DNA of 64,000 nt, taken from contig NZ_CP007481.1 of NCBI RefSeq assembly GCF_000632985.1, positions 496,001 to 560,000 on the forward strand, written 5' to 3'. Every line of letters begins with the position of its first letter. The first letter of the stretch is position 1. This stretch comes from Neorickettsia helminthoeca str. Oregon. Its GTDB lineage: Bacteria; Pseudomonadota; Alphaproteobacteria; Rickettsiales; Anaplasmataceae. Below the pieces are notes generated by a model. That model made no database searches and had not been told where the DNA came from. It saw nothing but the letters and a program-made list of their open reading frames with translations. The translations under genes were made by a program, and so were the position numbers. This document shows, piece after piece, positions 46,530-54,017 of this stretch.

Positions 46530-48597
46530 GGAGACCTTTGTAAGAGCATCAATGCACTGTGTTGCAGCTACGCAGAGGAGCTGCAATCCAGGAGGAAAAG
46601 AGCCCCTATTTACTGGGCTGAGCACAATGCTTGCAGATCTTGATACAAAGACTATTCTTGCGAATCAACAGTATTCCCCAGATCTTGCGCTTCTTGTTAG
46701 GAATATATACACAAATCTCGCAAGTTCAGTCAGGACGCTTATAGCTAACGCAGATCTTAACTCTGCCGGGCCTTTAGTATCGCATGGGATAGATGAAAGC
46801 AGTGCTGGGATTGTCAAAGCTTCATTAACGTGCTCAGCGCTCGTAGGGAAAGTGCTTCCCGGAGGTACTGAGTCTGAGCTGTATCGTCAGGTCTTTGATA
46901 CTGCTGCTTCCGCTACAATCGCGCTCATGAATAGCAACCCAGAGCATTTAGTGCCCAGCTCAAATCTTGTATTTAGGGCATTCATAGAGTTACGACAGTC
47001 CGCAAACTCTGATGAAATGCTTGCAAAGCTACGAGATGAGGCTCAGCGTCTTGGACTATCAGGAAGGGCTGGCGCGCCTAAAGGGAGTCATGGGTACGCA
47101 CAGAATGCAGTCAATGGTATCTGCGGTATAATAGAGATGTGCATGCTTTCTCTGATGAGTGAGCTCAATGAGGCTGTTGAGTCACGAAAATCGCAAGAAG
47201 AGAAGCAAGTCAACACTATTGATCTTGTCAACACAACAGATAAAGCTCCTGTACAGGAGAAACCTTCTGCGCCTACGCTGGAGGCTCTAGATCTAGCAGC
47301 TTCTCCGGAACAAATAGAAAAAGCACAAGAGAAAGGTGATGAGGGCCTAAGTCCAACACTTACACAGAGGATACAAACTCTGCTGCGAAATATACTAGAA
47401 ACTCTTCAGCAATTTAGTAATACTCTATCAAGTCTAGTACGCCTCCCAAATTCACAAGAGTCTGTCAGTCAACTTAGCGAAGCTCTAAGACATTTTCTGG
47501 AGAACGTAAGGGCGAGTCTGCGGACTATGCTAACGCGTGTTACAGAAGCATTGCGTGGCACCGAAGGGCCTGCTCGAGATGATCCTTGGCCTACAACAGA
47601 GCATCCACTAAGGAGGACCCAGTCTCTTAACGATATTAGTAAAGCTCATAAAGAAGATGGTGGGGTAACACTACAAAGAAGCGCCTCTATGACTGCTATA
47701 GAGAGTGCTAACAAGTTTCTACATGAGAGAGGTGGATTAAGTCATTCTAGTCTGGGTGACCTGAGCGAACCTCAAACTGGTCAAGCTGTTTTGACTCAAC
47801 CTGGCGTATCTCAATCCCAATCCGCTCCTGGGCTATGTCACACCCCTCCTGCACCAACTCCTCCTAAGAGCGCATCTTCTCCTGGCCTCGGTAGAGGTCT
47901 TAACATAGCGGGTATTAGTTCAGAATCATTAGCGGCAGCTTCCATGGAACTGAAACCAACAGCTCAAGGAACCCAACAACCATCAGCGCCGCTAGGCAAG
48001 GTAATAGATAAGCCTCAGCAGACGCCTCATACAACAGGCGCAAAGCCAAAGATGGATCCAGAGGAAATGCAGATCCTACAAAGCGCAGGCCAAGCAGTAC
48101 GACAAGCACGAGCTACTCATCATGCACCACATCACCCAGCACCTACACCATCCACGAAACCTAAGCAGTTTGTGGTGACCCAAGAGGCATTAGATGGCGC
48201 CCTTAGTAAACTTAAACCAACACCGAAATCAGAATCTAAGGCACCGAAGCATCTTCCTGGCAAACCAACACCTAAAGAGTTACAACAAGCTATTGGTGGA
48301 CTTAAAGCGACACATACAGACAAAGGTACGAAATCGCACAGCGAATCTTCGTTGTACACTCTTGTTACTGAAAAGTCACATCATGCTCCTTTCGAAGGAA
48401 GAAAAAAGAGGTCTTCTTCTGATGTAAGCTCTACATCAACTGGAAAACCCCCACAACCAACCATCACTAAGGAAGCTTTGCAGGCAGCTCTCAGTGGGCT
48501 TAAAGGCGTACAACAAGGTCAAAGCGATAAGGGAGCTTCTAGTGCACCCGGAGCAACACCTGGACAACCAGACCAAGGACAGGGAGCTAGTAGATAA
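46498..48597 (+). CDS. Strain-specific-antigen-like protein, second paralog
   Basis: A 699-residue protein that shares its first 11 residues (MLPDYITKEIV), an internal island (about residues 254-283) and its last 37-40 residues exactly with the preceding gene, while the rest is only distantly similar (compare YSPDLALLVRNIYTNL with YEPDLAAGVRDVYGHI). Residues 1-245 and 285-360 are helical. Residues 370-699 are rich in Pro, Ser, Gln and His and probably disordered, with LxxAIxGLK-like motifs near 563, 593 and 659. A segment DPWPTTEHPLRRTQSLNDI carries a basic RRTQSL phosphorylation-like motif, repeated more loosely as LQRSASM. No signal peptide is present. Candidate antigen or type IV effector. 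Confidence 0.72.
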   Translation: MLPDYITKEIVETFVRASMHCVAATQRSCNPGGKEPLFTGLSTMLADLDTKTILANQQYSPDLALLVRNIYTNLASSVRTLIANADLNSAGPLVSHGIDESSAGIVKASLTCSALVGKVLPGGTESELYRQVFDTAASATIALMNSNPEHLVPSSNLVFRAFIELRQSANSDEMLAKLRDEAQRLGLSGRAGAPKGSHGYAQNAVNGICGIIEMCMLSLMSELNEAVESRKSQEEKQVNTIDLVNTTDKAPVQEKPSAPTLEALDLAASPEQIEKAQEKGDEGLSPTLTQRIQTLLRNILETLQQFSNTLSSLVRLPNSQESVSQLSEALRHFLENVRASLRTMLTRVTEALRGTEGPARDDPWPTTEHPLRRTQSLNDISKAHKEDGGVTLQRSASMTAIESANKFLHERGGLSHSSLGDLSEPQTGQAVLTQPGVSQSQSAPGLCHTPPAPTPPKSASSPGLGRGLNIAGISSESLAAASMELKPTAQGTQQPSAPLGKVIDKPQQTPHTTGAKPKMDPEEMQILQSAGQAVRQARATHHAPHHPAPTPSTKPKQFVVTQEALDGALSKLKPTPKSESKAPKHLPGKPTPKELQQAIGGLKATHTDKGTKSHSESSLYTLVTEKSHHAPFEGRKKRSSSDVSSTSTGKPPQPTITKEALQAALSGLKGVQQGQSDKGASSAPGATPGQPDQGQGASR
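47257..47345 (+). repeat. 89-bp internal island shared by the two paralogs, copy 2
   Basis: Identical to 45151-45239 within otherwise diverged coding sequence; see copy 1. Confidence 0.95.
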
Positions 48598-48626
48598 ATT
48601 CCACTCAATGGGACTCAGATGTCTCC
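48485..48626 (+). repeat. 142-bp gene-end repeat, copy 2
   Basis: Identical to 45953-46094; the identity stops inside a hairpin arm at 48626. Confidence 0.95.
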
Positions 48627-48633
48627 CATTGAG
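48604..48633 (+). terminator. Hairpin after the second paralog
   Basis: CTCAATGGG (48604-48612) and CCCATTGAG (48625-48633) are a perfect 9-bp inverted repeat with a 12-base loop, starting 7 bases past the stop. After the first paralog, and in the third copy at 48782, the left arm is kept but the right arm is replaced (CTCCTATG), so the hairpin is intact only here. No T-run follows. Confidence 0.5.
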
Positions 48634-48781
48634 GACAATTAAAGATTCAGCAGCTAAACTCGAATCAGAGTAATCCCTCAACATTGGATCCTATAGAAGA
48701 AAGTCTATACAAACTCCAGGCAGTAGCGCATAGCTTACTTAGAAGATTATGACATATCATCGACTACAAAGTTCCTATGTA

Positions 48782-48961
48782 TAGATAAATTCCACTCAAT
48801 GGGACTCAGATGTCTCCTATGAAAGTAAATAGAAAAATTTCCCTACGCTCATAAGCCTAAGAAGGCAGTCAAAGCTAATCCACACAGGAGAAAACAGAAG
48901 AATTACTCACCCTAATGGAGAATACTCATCATACAGGACAGCGCAATCACGACCGCCCTAC
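48782..48961 (+). repeat. 180-bp 3' flank repeat, copy 2
   Basis: Identical to 46059-46238. Its first 36 bases (48782-48817) also repeat 48591-48626, so the 155-base unique stretch is framed by 36-bp direct repeats. It ends in CCCTAC at 48956-48961. Confidence 0.95.
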
Positions 48962-49098
48962 TCACATCCGAGCCTACGAAAGGAAATGGAAGAACTATTT
49001 TCGTTCATGAAAGTAATATCAAACAATATCACTGTGCAAGTTATCCCACAACCCTAACCGAGAGAGGTGTCAGAGGAATATCAGTTCTACAGAAATCT

Positions 49099-50106
49099 TC
49101 AGGCTTCAACTGAAGCAGGTGAAGTGCTACTCTTTTCTTCCTTCAACAAGCCAAGCTTGGAAAACAATCTATCATCCCTGTCCGGTCTAGCATTACTCGA
49201 TGTCAAAAGTTTCTCTCCGTAGAAAACTGAGTTAGTACCAGCCATGAAACATAATGCTTGAAGCTCATCCGACATACTATCCCGACCAGCTGAAAGCCTG
49301 ATATAGGATTTCGGAAACATAATCCTTGCAAGTGCAACGACCCTAACAAAGTCTATTGATTCAACCTCTTTTACATCAGCAAGCGGCGTACCCGAAATGC
49401 GAATAAGCTTATTAAGCGGAATTGATTCAGGTGGAGGATTCAAGCGAGATAATGCAACTAACATCTTTATTCTATCTTCATTACTTTCCCCCATGCCTAT
49501 GATACCACCACAGCAAATTTTCATACCAGCTTTGGTGACATTTTCGAGTGTCACTAATCTGTCGTTGAAGCACCTGGTGGTAATTATCTGCGAATAATAT
49601 TCAGGTGAAGTGTCAATATTATGGTTATAGAAATCTAATCCAGCTTCCTTAAGGGATTCCGCTTGCCCAGGGGATAACAAACCTAAAGAAGCACATGTCT
49701 CAAGACCAAGTTTCTTAATCTCGGAAATCATCCGACACACTAAATCTAGATCTTTCATCCGAGGACCTCTCCAAGCTGCACCAATACAGAATCTAGTTGC
49801 ACCACTTTCTGCAGCCTTCTTTGCAGCATCTATGACGTGATCTAATTCCACCAGCGGTTCCTTTTTCAGACCTGTATTATAATGTGCAGACTGCGGACAA
49901 TATGAGCAATTCTCAGGGCAGCTTCCTGTCTTGATACTCAACAAGGCACTAACCTGTATCCGATTCGGTGCAAAATGCTCACGATGTACCCCCTGAGCTA
50001 TGTATAAAAGCTCAATAAACGGAAGATAAAAAACCTCTTTAGCTTCATCGAGTGACCAAATTTTGTTCATATCTTTGTCAGGAACAGCAGTTGTTGTATC
50101 ATCCAT
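49099..50106 (-). CDS. bioB: Biotin synthase
   Basis: Radical SAM enzyme that inserts sulfur into dethiobiotin, the last step of biotin synthesis. The radical SAM cysteine motif CPENCSYCPQ is at about residues 59-68 and is preceded by QVSALLSIKTG. Further signatures are RFCIGAAWRG, YNHNIDTSPEYY and the cluster-ligand region RLSAGRDSM. At 335 residues the length is normal. The start is the ATG at 50106. It is on the opposite strand from the other bio genes, with 96 bases between its start and bioF, so the locus is divergently transcribed. Confidence 0.97.
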   Translation of the reverse strand: MDDTTTAVPDKDMNKIWSLDEAKEVFYLPFIELLYIAQGVHREHFAPNRIQVSALLSIKTGSCPENCSYCPQSAHYNTGLKKEPLVELDHVIDAAKKAAESGATRFCIGAAWRGPRMKDLDLVCRMISEIKKLGLETCASLGLLSPGQAESLKEAGLDFYNHNIDTSPEYYSQIITTRCFNDRLVTLENVTKAGMKICCGGIIGMGESNEDRIKMLVALSRLNPPPESIPLNKLIRISGTPLADVKEVESIDFVRVVALARIMFPKSYIRLSAGRDSMSDELQALCFMAGTNSVFYGEKLLTSSNARPDRDDRLFSKLGLLKEEKSSTSPASVEA

Positions 50107-50202
50107 ATGATGAAGTATAAATCCTCATTTAGCGAATAACATTTCCCTTAGAAATAGCAACAAATTCATCGAATCAGAACTTAAATGCAGTGCGCATACT
50201 AA
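50107..50202. promoter_or_regulatory. Divergent bioB-bioF promoter region
   Basis: 96 AT-rich bases must drive both directions. I looked for an E. coli-type BirA operator and for an alphaproteobacterial BioR palindrome of the TTAT-x-ATAA kind and found neither. Regulation is therefore unknown and may be absent. Confidence 0.4.
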
Positions 50203-51396
50203 ATGGAAAACATACGGAATATACACCACTACGAAGAATTCATAAAGGAAAGAAAAACGCAGAATCTTTATCGCAGTCTGCAATGCAAGCACCACGAACC
50301 CAGCTGTTATGTGGACTTCTCAACAAATGACTATCTCGGACTCAGTAAATCCAGAGAACTATTAGAGGCAGCATATTCACATGGAATGAATGCTGGTGTA
50401 GGCGCAACTGGTTCAAGGATCCTTTCCGGGAACAGCAACCTGTTTAGTGAGCTGGAACAACAAATAGCTAAGGATAAAAAAACCGAGGCCGCACTCATAA
50501 TGAACTCGGGATTTCAAACAAACATGACAGTTCTTGCTGGACTCCTTGATAAGTCGGTACTCATGGAGAGACCCATCGTATTTTTTGACAGACTGAATCA
50601 CTCTAGTCTCTACCAGGCAATTTTCCTGAGCAGAGCAGAGCTAGTGCGCTATAGGCATTGTGATATTGAGCACCTTTCACATCTAATAAAAAAATACGCG
50701 CAAGATAAACGTACTAAGTTCATAGTGACGGAGACGCTATTTGGAATGGATGGAGATATCCCCGACATACATGGAATCATCAAGCTCGCAAGACAGTATA
50801 ATGCGATCTTGTACCTTGATGAGGCACATGCAACCGGCGTACTTGGTAATAATGGATATGGCATTTCAACGGACTTTGATCTTTCAAATATTACCCATGT
50901 GATCATGGGTACATTCAGTAAAGCAGTGGGCGTGTTTGGATCATATATTGCATCATCAAAGATGATAAGAAGATATCTAATCAATAAGTGCACCGGATTT
51001 ATATACTCCACTACTCTACCACCGATGTTGTTGGGTGCCATAGCCAAATCCTGGGAGAAAATAGCATCCATGAGTGGAGCGCGTACGGAACTCATGGCTA
51101 AAGCAAGCAGACTCAGAATGGAACTCCAAAAAAGAAAATATGATGTAGGTACCTCGGCTACTCACATCATTCCATTAATCCTGAAGGAGGAAGAAAAGAC
51201 AACGGAATTACAAAGAATACTCCTCGGGAAAGGATTCAGAGTGTCTGCGGTACGCCCACCAACAGTACCTGCGAACACTTCCAGAATACGGATAGCTCTG
51301 TGTACATTTCATTCAGAGGAAGATACCTCTTCCCTAGTCAGATGTATGGACAACAAGATATCGCTTGGACTTAGTACACTACATCCTAGAAACTGA
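50203..51396 (+). CDS. bioF: 8-amino-7-oxononanoate synthase
   Basis: PLP enzyme that condenses pimeloyl-ACP with L-alanine. The PLP lysine is in GTFSKAVGVFG near residue 246. Other alpha-oxoamine synthase marks are STNDYLGLSKS, GVGATGSRILSGN, and YLDEAHATGVLGNNGYG. At 397 residues it is normal. The start is the ATG at 50203. The bioH-like gene follows after 41 bases on the same strand. Confidence 0.95.
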   Translation: MENIRNIHHYEEFIKERKTQNLYRSLQCKHHEPSCYVDFSTNDYLGLSKSRELLEAAYSHGMNAGVGATGSRILSGNSNLFSELEQQIAKDKKTEAALIMNSGFQTNMTVLAGLLDKSVLMERPIVFFDRLNHSSLYQAIFLSRAELVRYRHCDIEHLSHLIKKYAQDKRTKFIVTETLFGMDGDIPDIHGIIKLARQYNAILYLDEAHATGVLGNNGYGISTDFDLSNITHVIMGTFSKAVGVFGSYIASSKMIRRYLINKCTGFIYSTTLPPMLLGAIAKSWEKIASMSGARTELMAKASRLRMELQKRKYDVGTSATHIIPLILKEEEKTTELQRILLGKGFRVSAVRPPTVPANTSRIRIALCTFHSEEDTSSLVRCMDNKISLGLSTLHPRN

Positions 51397-51437
51397 TGTG
51401 CATTAAATTATGATTCTGTATCTTCCTCATTAGTCCG

Positions 51438-52106
51438 ATGTCTAAGACACCTATTATCTTTTGTCATGGTTGGGGTTTCGACGATAGATTCTGGAATCCT
51501 ATTATTCACATGTTCGAACAAGATCGTGTATGCGCTTTGAGCCTTGGATATTTTCATAGCCAAAATGCTGGAGAAATAATGGAAACAAAAAATCACTGTA
51601 TAGGCGTGTGTCATTCACTCGGAATGATGAAGCTCATCTCATTGTTTGGAAATAAATTGACTCACCTAATCGGCATTAATAGTTTCGTTAACTTCCTCGG
51701 AAATGAGAGTGACTTACATAGAAAAAGATCCCTCATTCTGGAGACAATGATACGTAACTTCACGAGAGATCCGATGCGTACGCTCAAGAAATTCCAAAGC
51801 AGCGTCCTTGATGGGGAGAGTAGTCCTGAGTATAAAAATCAACAGATCCCTAAAGGAGCACCTAACTTTTCCGTCCTTTCCTCTGACCTGGAAAAGTTAC
51901 GACTGGATCAATGCATATCAGATATTCCAATCCTGATAATCGGAAGTATTGATGACAAGGTTGTCCCAGTGGAGTTAATTCATGATAATTTTCCTGGACA
52001 AAAAAAAGTCATTTTCGAGAAAGGTGGTCACAATACAATAGGAAAGATACCCTCCCTCGTGTATAAGGAAATAACAAGTTTTCTATATTCACAAGATGTT
52101 TTATGA
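51438..52106 (+). CDS. Alpha/beta hydrolase in the BioH position (pimeloyl-ACP methyl ester esterase candidate)
   Basis: A 222-residue alpha/beta hydrolase. It starts with the oxyanion-loop motif FCHGWGFDDRFW. The presumed catalytic triad is Ser60 (VCHSLG), Asp173 (GSIDDKVVP) and His198 (KGGHNTIG). The nucleophile elbow has Cys where the first Gly of GxSxG normally stands. Its place between bioF and bioC indicates that it removes the methyl group from pimeloyl-ACP methyl ester, the step done by BioH, BioG, BioJ, BioK or BioV elsewhere. It is shorter than E. coli BioH (about 256 residues). Function is from context plus fold; the bioH name is used loosely. Confidence 0.82.
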   Translation: MSKTPIIFCHGWGFDDRFWNPIIHMFEQDRVCALSLGYFHSQNAGEIMETKNHCIGVCHSLGMMKLISLFGNKLTHLIGINSFVNFLGNESDLHRKRSLILETMIRNFTRDPMRTLKKFQSSVLDGESSPEYKNQQIPKGAPNFSVLSSDLEKLRLDQCISDIPILIIGSIDDKVVPVELIHDNFPGQKKVIFEKGGHNTIGKIPSLVYKEITSFLYSQDVL

Positions 52107-52306
52107 TCATCGCCAACACGGATTACTGCATCTGATACAAAGATGTCAAATCCCATCTTGGACACTGGATTCACGTTCAATCCGGAAGTACGATACCCAA
52201 TGCGATACTACCTTTCAGTGATACTGAGAAATGTCCCTCTACCGCGTCTGAATCTGAGCTACTCTTCTAAGGAAATGATGATAGGGATATTCACAGCATT
52301 CTTTCT

Positions 52307-53077
52307 ATGCCGAGAAATATGAATAGTAATCTGATAATGCAAAACTTCGATAGGGCAAGCCACTCTTACGATTCAGCGTCAGCAATACAAAAAGAATGCT
52401 GCCATTACATGGTGAAACTCATAAAAAAGGAGCTTCCACGATTCCACCCCACTTCGATACTTGATGTTGGTACAGGAACCGGATATCTAACAAAATTACT
52501 GACTTCTGAGTTCCCTGAGAGCAGCTACACTATAAATGATATCTCTCAGAGCATGATCGATAAAGCAACACTGGAAATTAACAAGGAAATATCAACAATG
52601 CAAGGAGATATGGATGAATTAAATTTTCCACAGTTTGATATGATCGTGTCCAGCATGGCTCTCCATTGGAGCTCTGATCCGAAAAGGCTAATCGAAAAAC
52701 TATATTCTTTTTCTCAAGTATTGATCTTCTCGATACTTATTCAACCATCCCTTCAAGAGTGGAACGAAATGTTTCTTAAGCTTGAGTTGTCTTCACCTGG
52801 ACTCAATTATCTCTCATGCGAAGATATAACATCTTCGATTCTAGCGCTTGAGCATACTCATTTTGTCTTCGATCGTTATGACTTTCATTTACAATTTGAT
52901 ACACCTCGGACATTCATGAAGTATATGAGGAACCTTGGTTCACAGTATTCACCAGTTGGCTACAACCCACATCATGTAAAGAAGATACTGAAAAATTTCC
53001 CTGCTGGATTTTCATCGAAATACTCTGTCTTTTTTGGATTAGTATCAAAAATTCCACTGCAGCAGTTGGGAATGTAA
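52307..53077 (+). CDS. bioC: Malonyl-ACP O-methyltransferase
   Basis: Methylates malonyl-ACP so that it can enter fatty acid synthesis as a disguised primer for pimelate. The N-terminal FDRASHSYDSASAIQKE is the BioC signature. The SAM loop SILDVGTGTGYLTKLL is at about residues 47-62, and SSMALHWSSDP is the typical later motif. At 256 residues it is normal. Two starts are possible, ATG 52307 and ATG 52319. A 200-base gap separates it from the bioH-like gene, so it may have its own promoter. Confidence 0.93.
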   Translation: MPRNMNSNLIMQNFDRASHSYDSASAIQKECCHYMVKLIKKELPRFHPTSILDVGTGTGYLTKLLTSEFPESSYTINDISQSMIDKATLEINKEISTMQGDMDELNFPQFDMIVSSMALHWSSDPKRLIEKLYSFSQVLIFSILIQPSLQEWNEMFLKLELSSPGLNYLSCEDITSSILALEHTHFVFDRYDFHLQFDTPRTFMKYMRNLGSQYSPVGYNPHHVKKILKNFPAGFSSKYSVFFGLVSKIPLQQLGM

Positions 53078-53163
53078 TGTATCTCCATTTTAAATTTTAA
53101 TATTACGACTTTCACAGTAAGGCTTTTCATGTAATCTTCTCCTAGATCAACCCAAATCCTATC

Positions 53164-53778
53164 ATGTCAGTTTTCATTACAGGGACAGATACAAATATCG
53201 GAAAGACCATCATTAGTGCTTGGATATGCACCCATTTGCGTTACGCTTACTTCAAGCCCATACAGACTGGAACAGATACCGATAGTGATTTCATTTCGAA
53301 AGTCACATCTGTACCAATTTATGAGTCAACTTTCTATTTCCCAGAACCGATTGCACCTCACATCGCAGCAAAGAACACAAATAAAGTGATTGATATTTCA
53401 AAAATCAGTATGCCAGATAATAAGAAGGTTCTAGTCGAAGGTGCTGGTGGCGTTCTTGTTCCGCTTCATGGAAGCGGCATCAAAATTATAGATCTGATTC
53501 AATCGCTGGAACTACCTGCAATAGTCGTGGCAAGTGATACCCTAGGAACAATCAATCATACCTTGCTAACTCTTGAAGCACTCAGAGCACGAAAAATAAA
53601 AGTCCTGGGCGTAATAATGAACTCGACTAGCAAAAATAAAGGCCTAGGGTATAATGCAGGCGCTATAAATCACTACGGCTCCGTAGAAATCTTGATGAAT
53701 TTCCCATATTTGGAGTCCATCACAGAGGAGAGTCTATCAAAAATTCCTGTTACGAAATCACTGGAACAAGTCCTATAA
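53164..53778 (+). CDS. bioD: ATP-dependent dethiobiotin synthetase
   Basis: Closes the ureido ring of 7,8-diaminopelargonate with CO2 and ATP. The P-loop reads ITGTDTNIGKT at residues 5-15, followed by YFKPIQTGTDTDSDF and LVEGAGGVLVPL, all BioD hallmarks. At 204 residues it is slightly shorter than the E. coli enzyme. The start is ATG 53164, and bioA follows 189 bases later. Confidence 0.95.
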   Translation: MSVFITGTDTNIGKTIISAWICTHLRYAYFKPIQTGTDTDSDFISKVTSVPIYESTFYFPEPIAPHIAAKNTNKVIDISKISMPDNKKVLVEGAGGVLVPLHGSGIKIIDLIQSLELPAIVVASDTLGTINHTLLTLEALRARKIKVLGVIMNSTSKNKGLGYNAGAINHYGSVEILMNFPYLESITEESLSKIPVTKSLEQVL

Positions 53779-53904
53779 TCACGAGCCGATTCATCTAGAG
53801 TCTTCTTGCTTGCTTTCTATAGCCGATGTAGTAAAGTGAAATCAAACTTCCTTGGAGTAGAAAGTCGTCCGGGTCAAATTGCGTCTAGAAACGTATTGCT
53901 GTCG

Positions 53905-54017
53905 TTTAACAGAAAGAGACAGAAAGCTTATTTGGCATCCCTACACCCAACCGTATATTGCTATAACATGACTGATTTAACAGAAAGAGACAGAAAGCTT
54001 ATTTGGCATCCCTACAC
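53905..54017 (+). repeat. 42-bp direct repeat across the bioA start
   Basis: 53905-53946 equals 53976-54017 (offset 71). The second copy is inside bioA and encodes LTERDRKLIWHPYT; the first lies upstream in a different frame, since 71 is not a multiple of three. It looks like a local duplication of the bioA 5' end. Confidence 0.93.

Larger units (their letters stand above)
48598..49098. other. Repeat-rich intergenic region between the second paralog and bioB
   Basis: 501 bases between convergent genes. It holds the end of the gene-end repeat, the hairpin, 155 bases of unique sequence (48627-48781), the second copy of the 180-bp 3' flank (48782-48961), and 137 bases before the bioB stop with no recognised feature. 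No intact gene was found. Confidence 0.6.

Noticed and set aside
53806-53967. 54-residue N-terminal extension of BioA
   Set aside because: It contains an out-of-frame copy of the gene start and no homology; the ATG at 53968 gives the standard BioA N-terminus.
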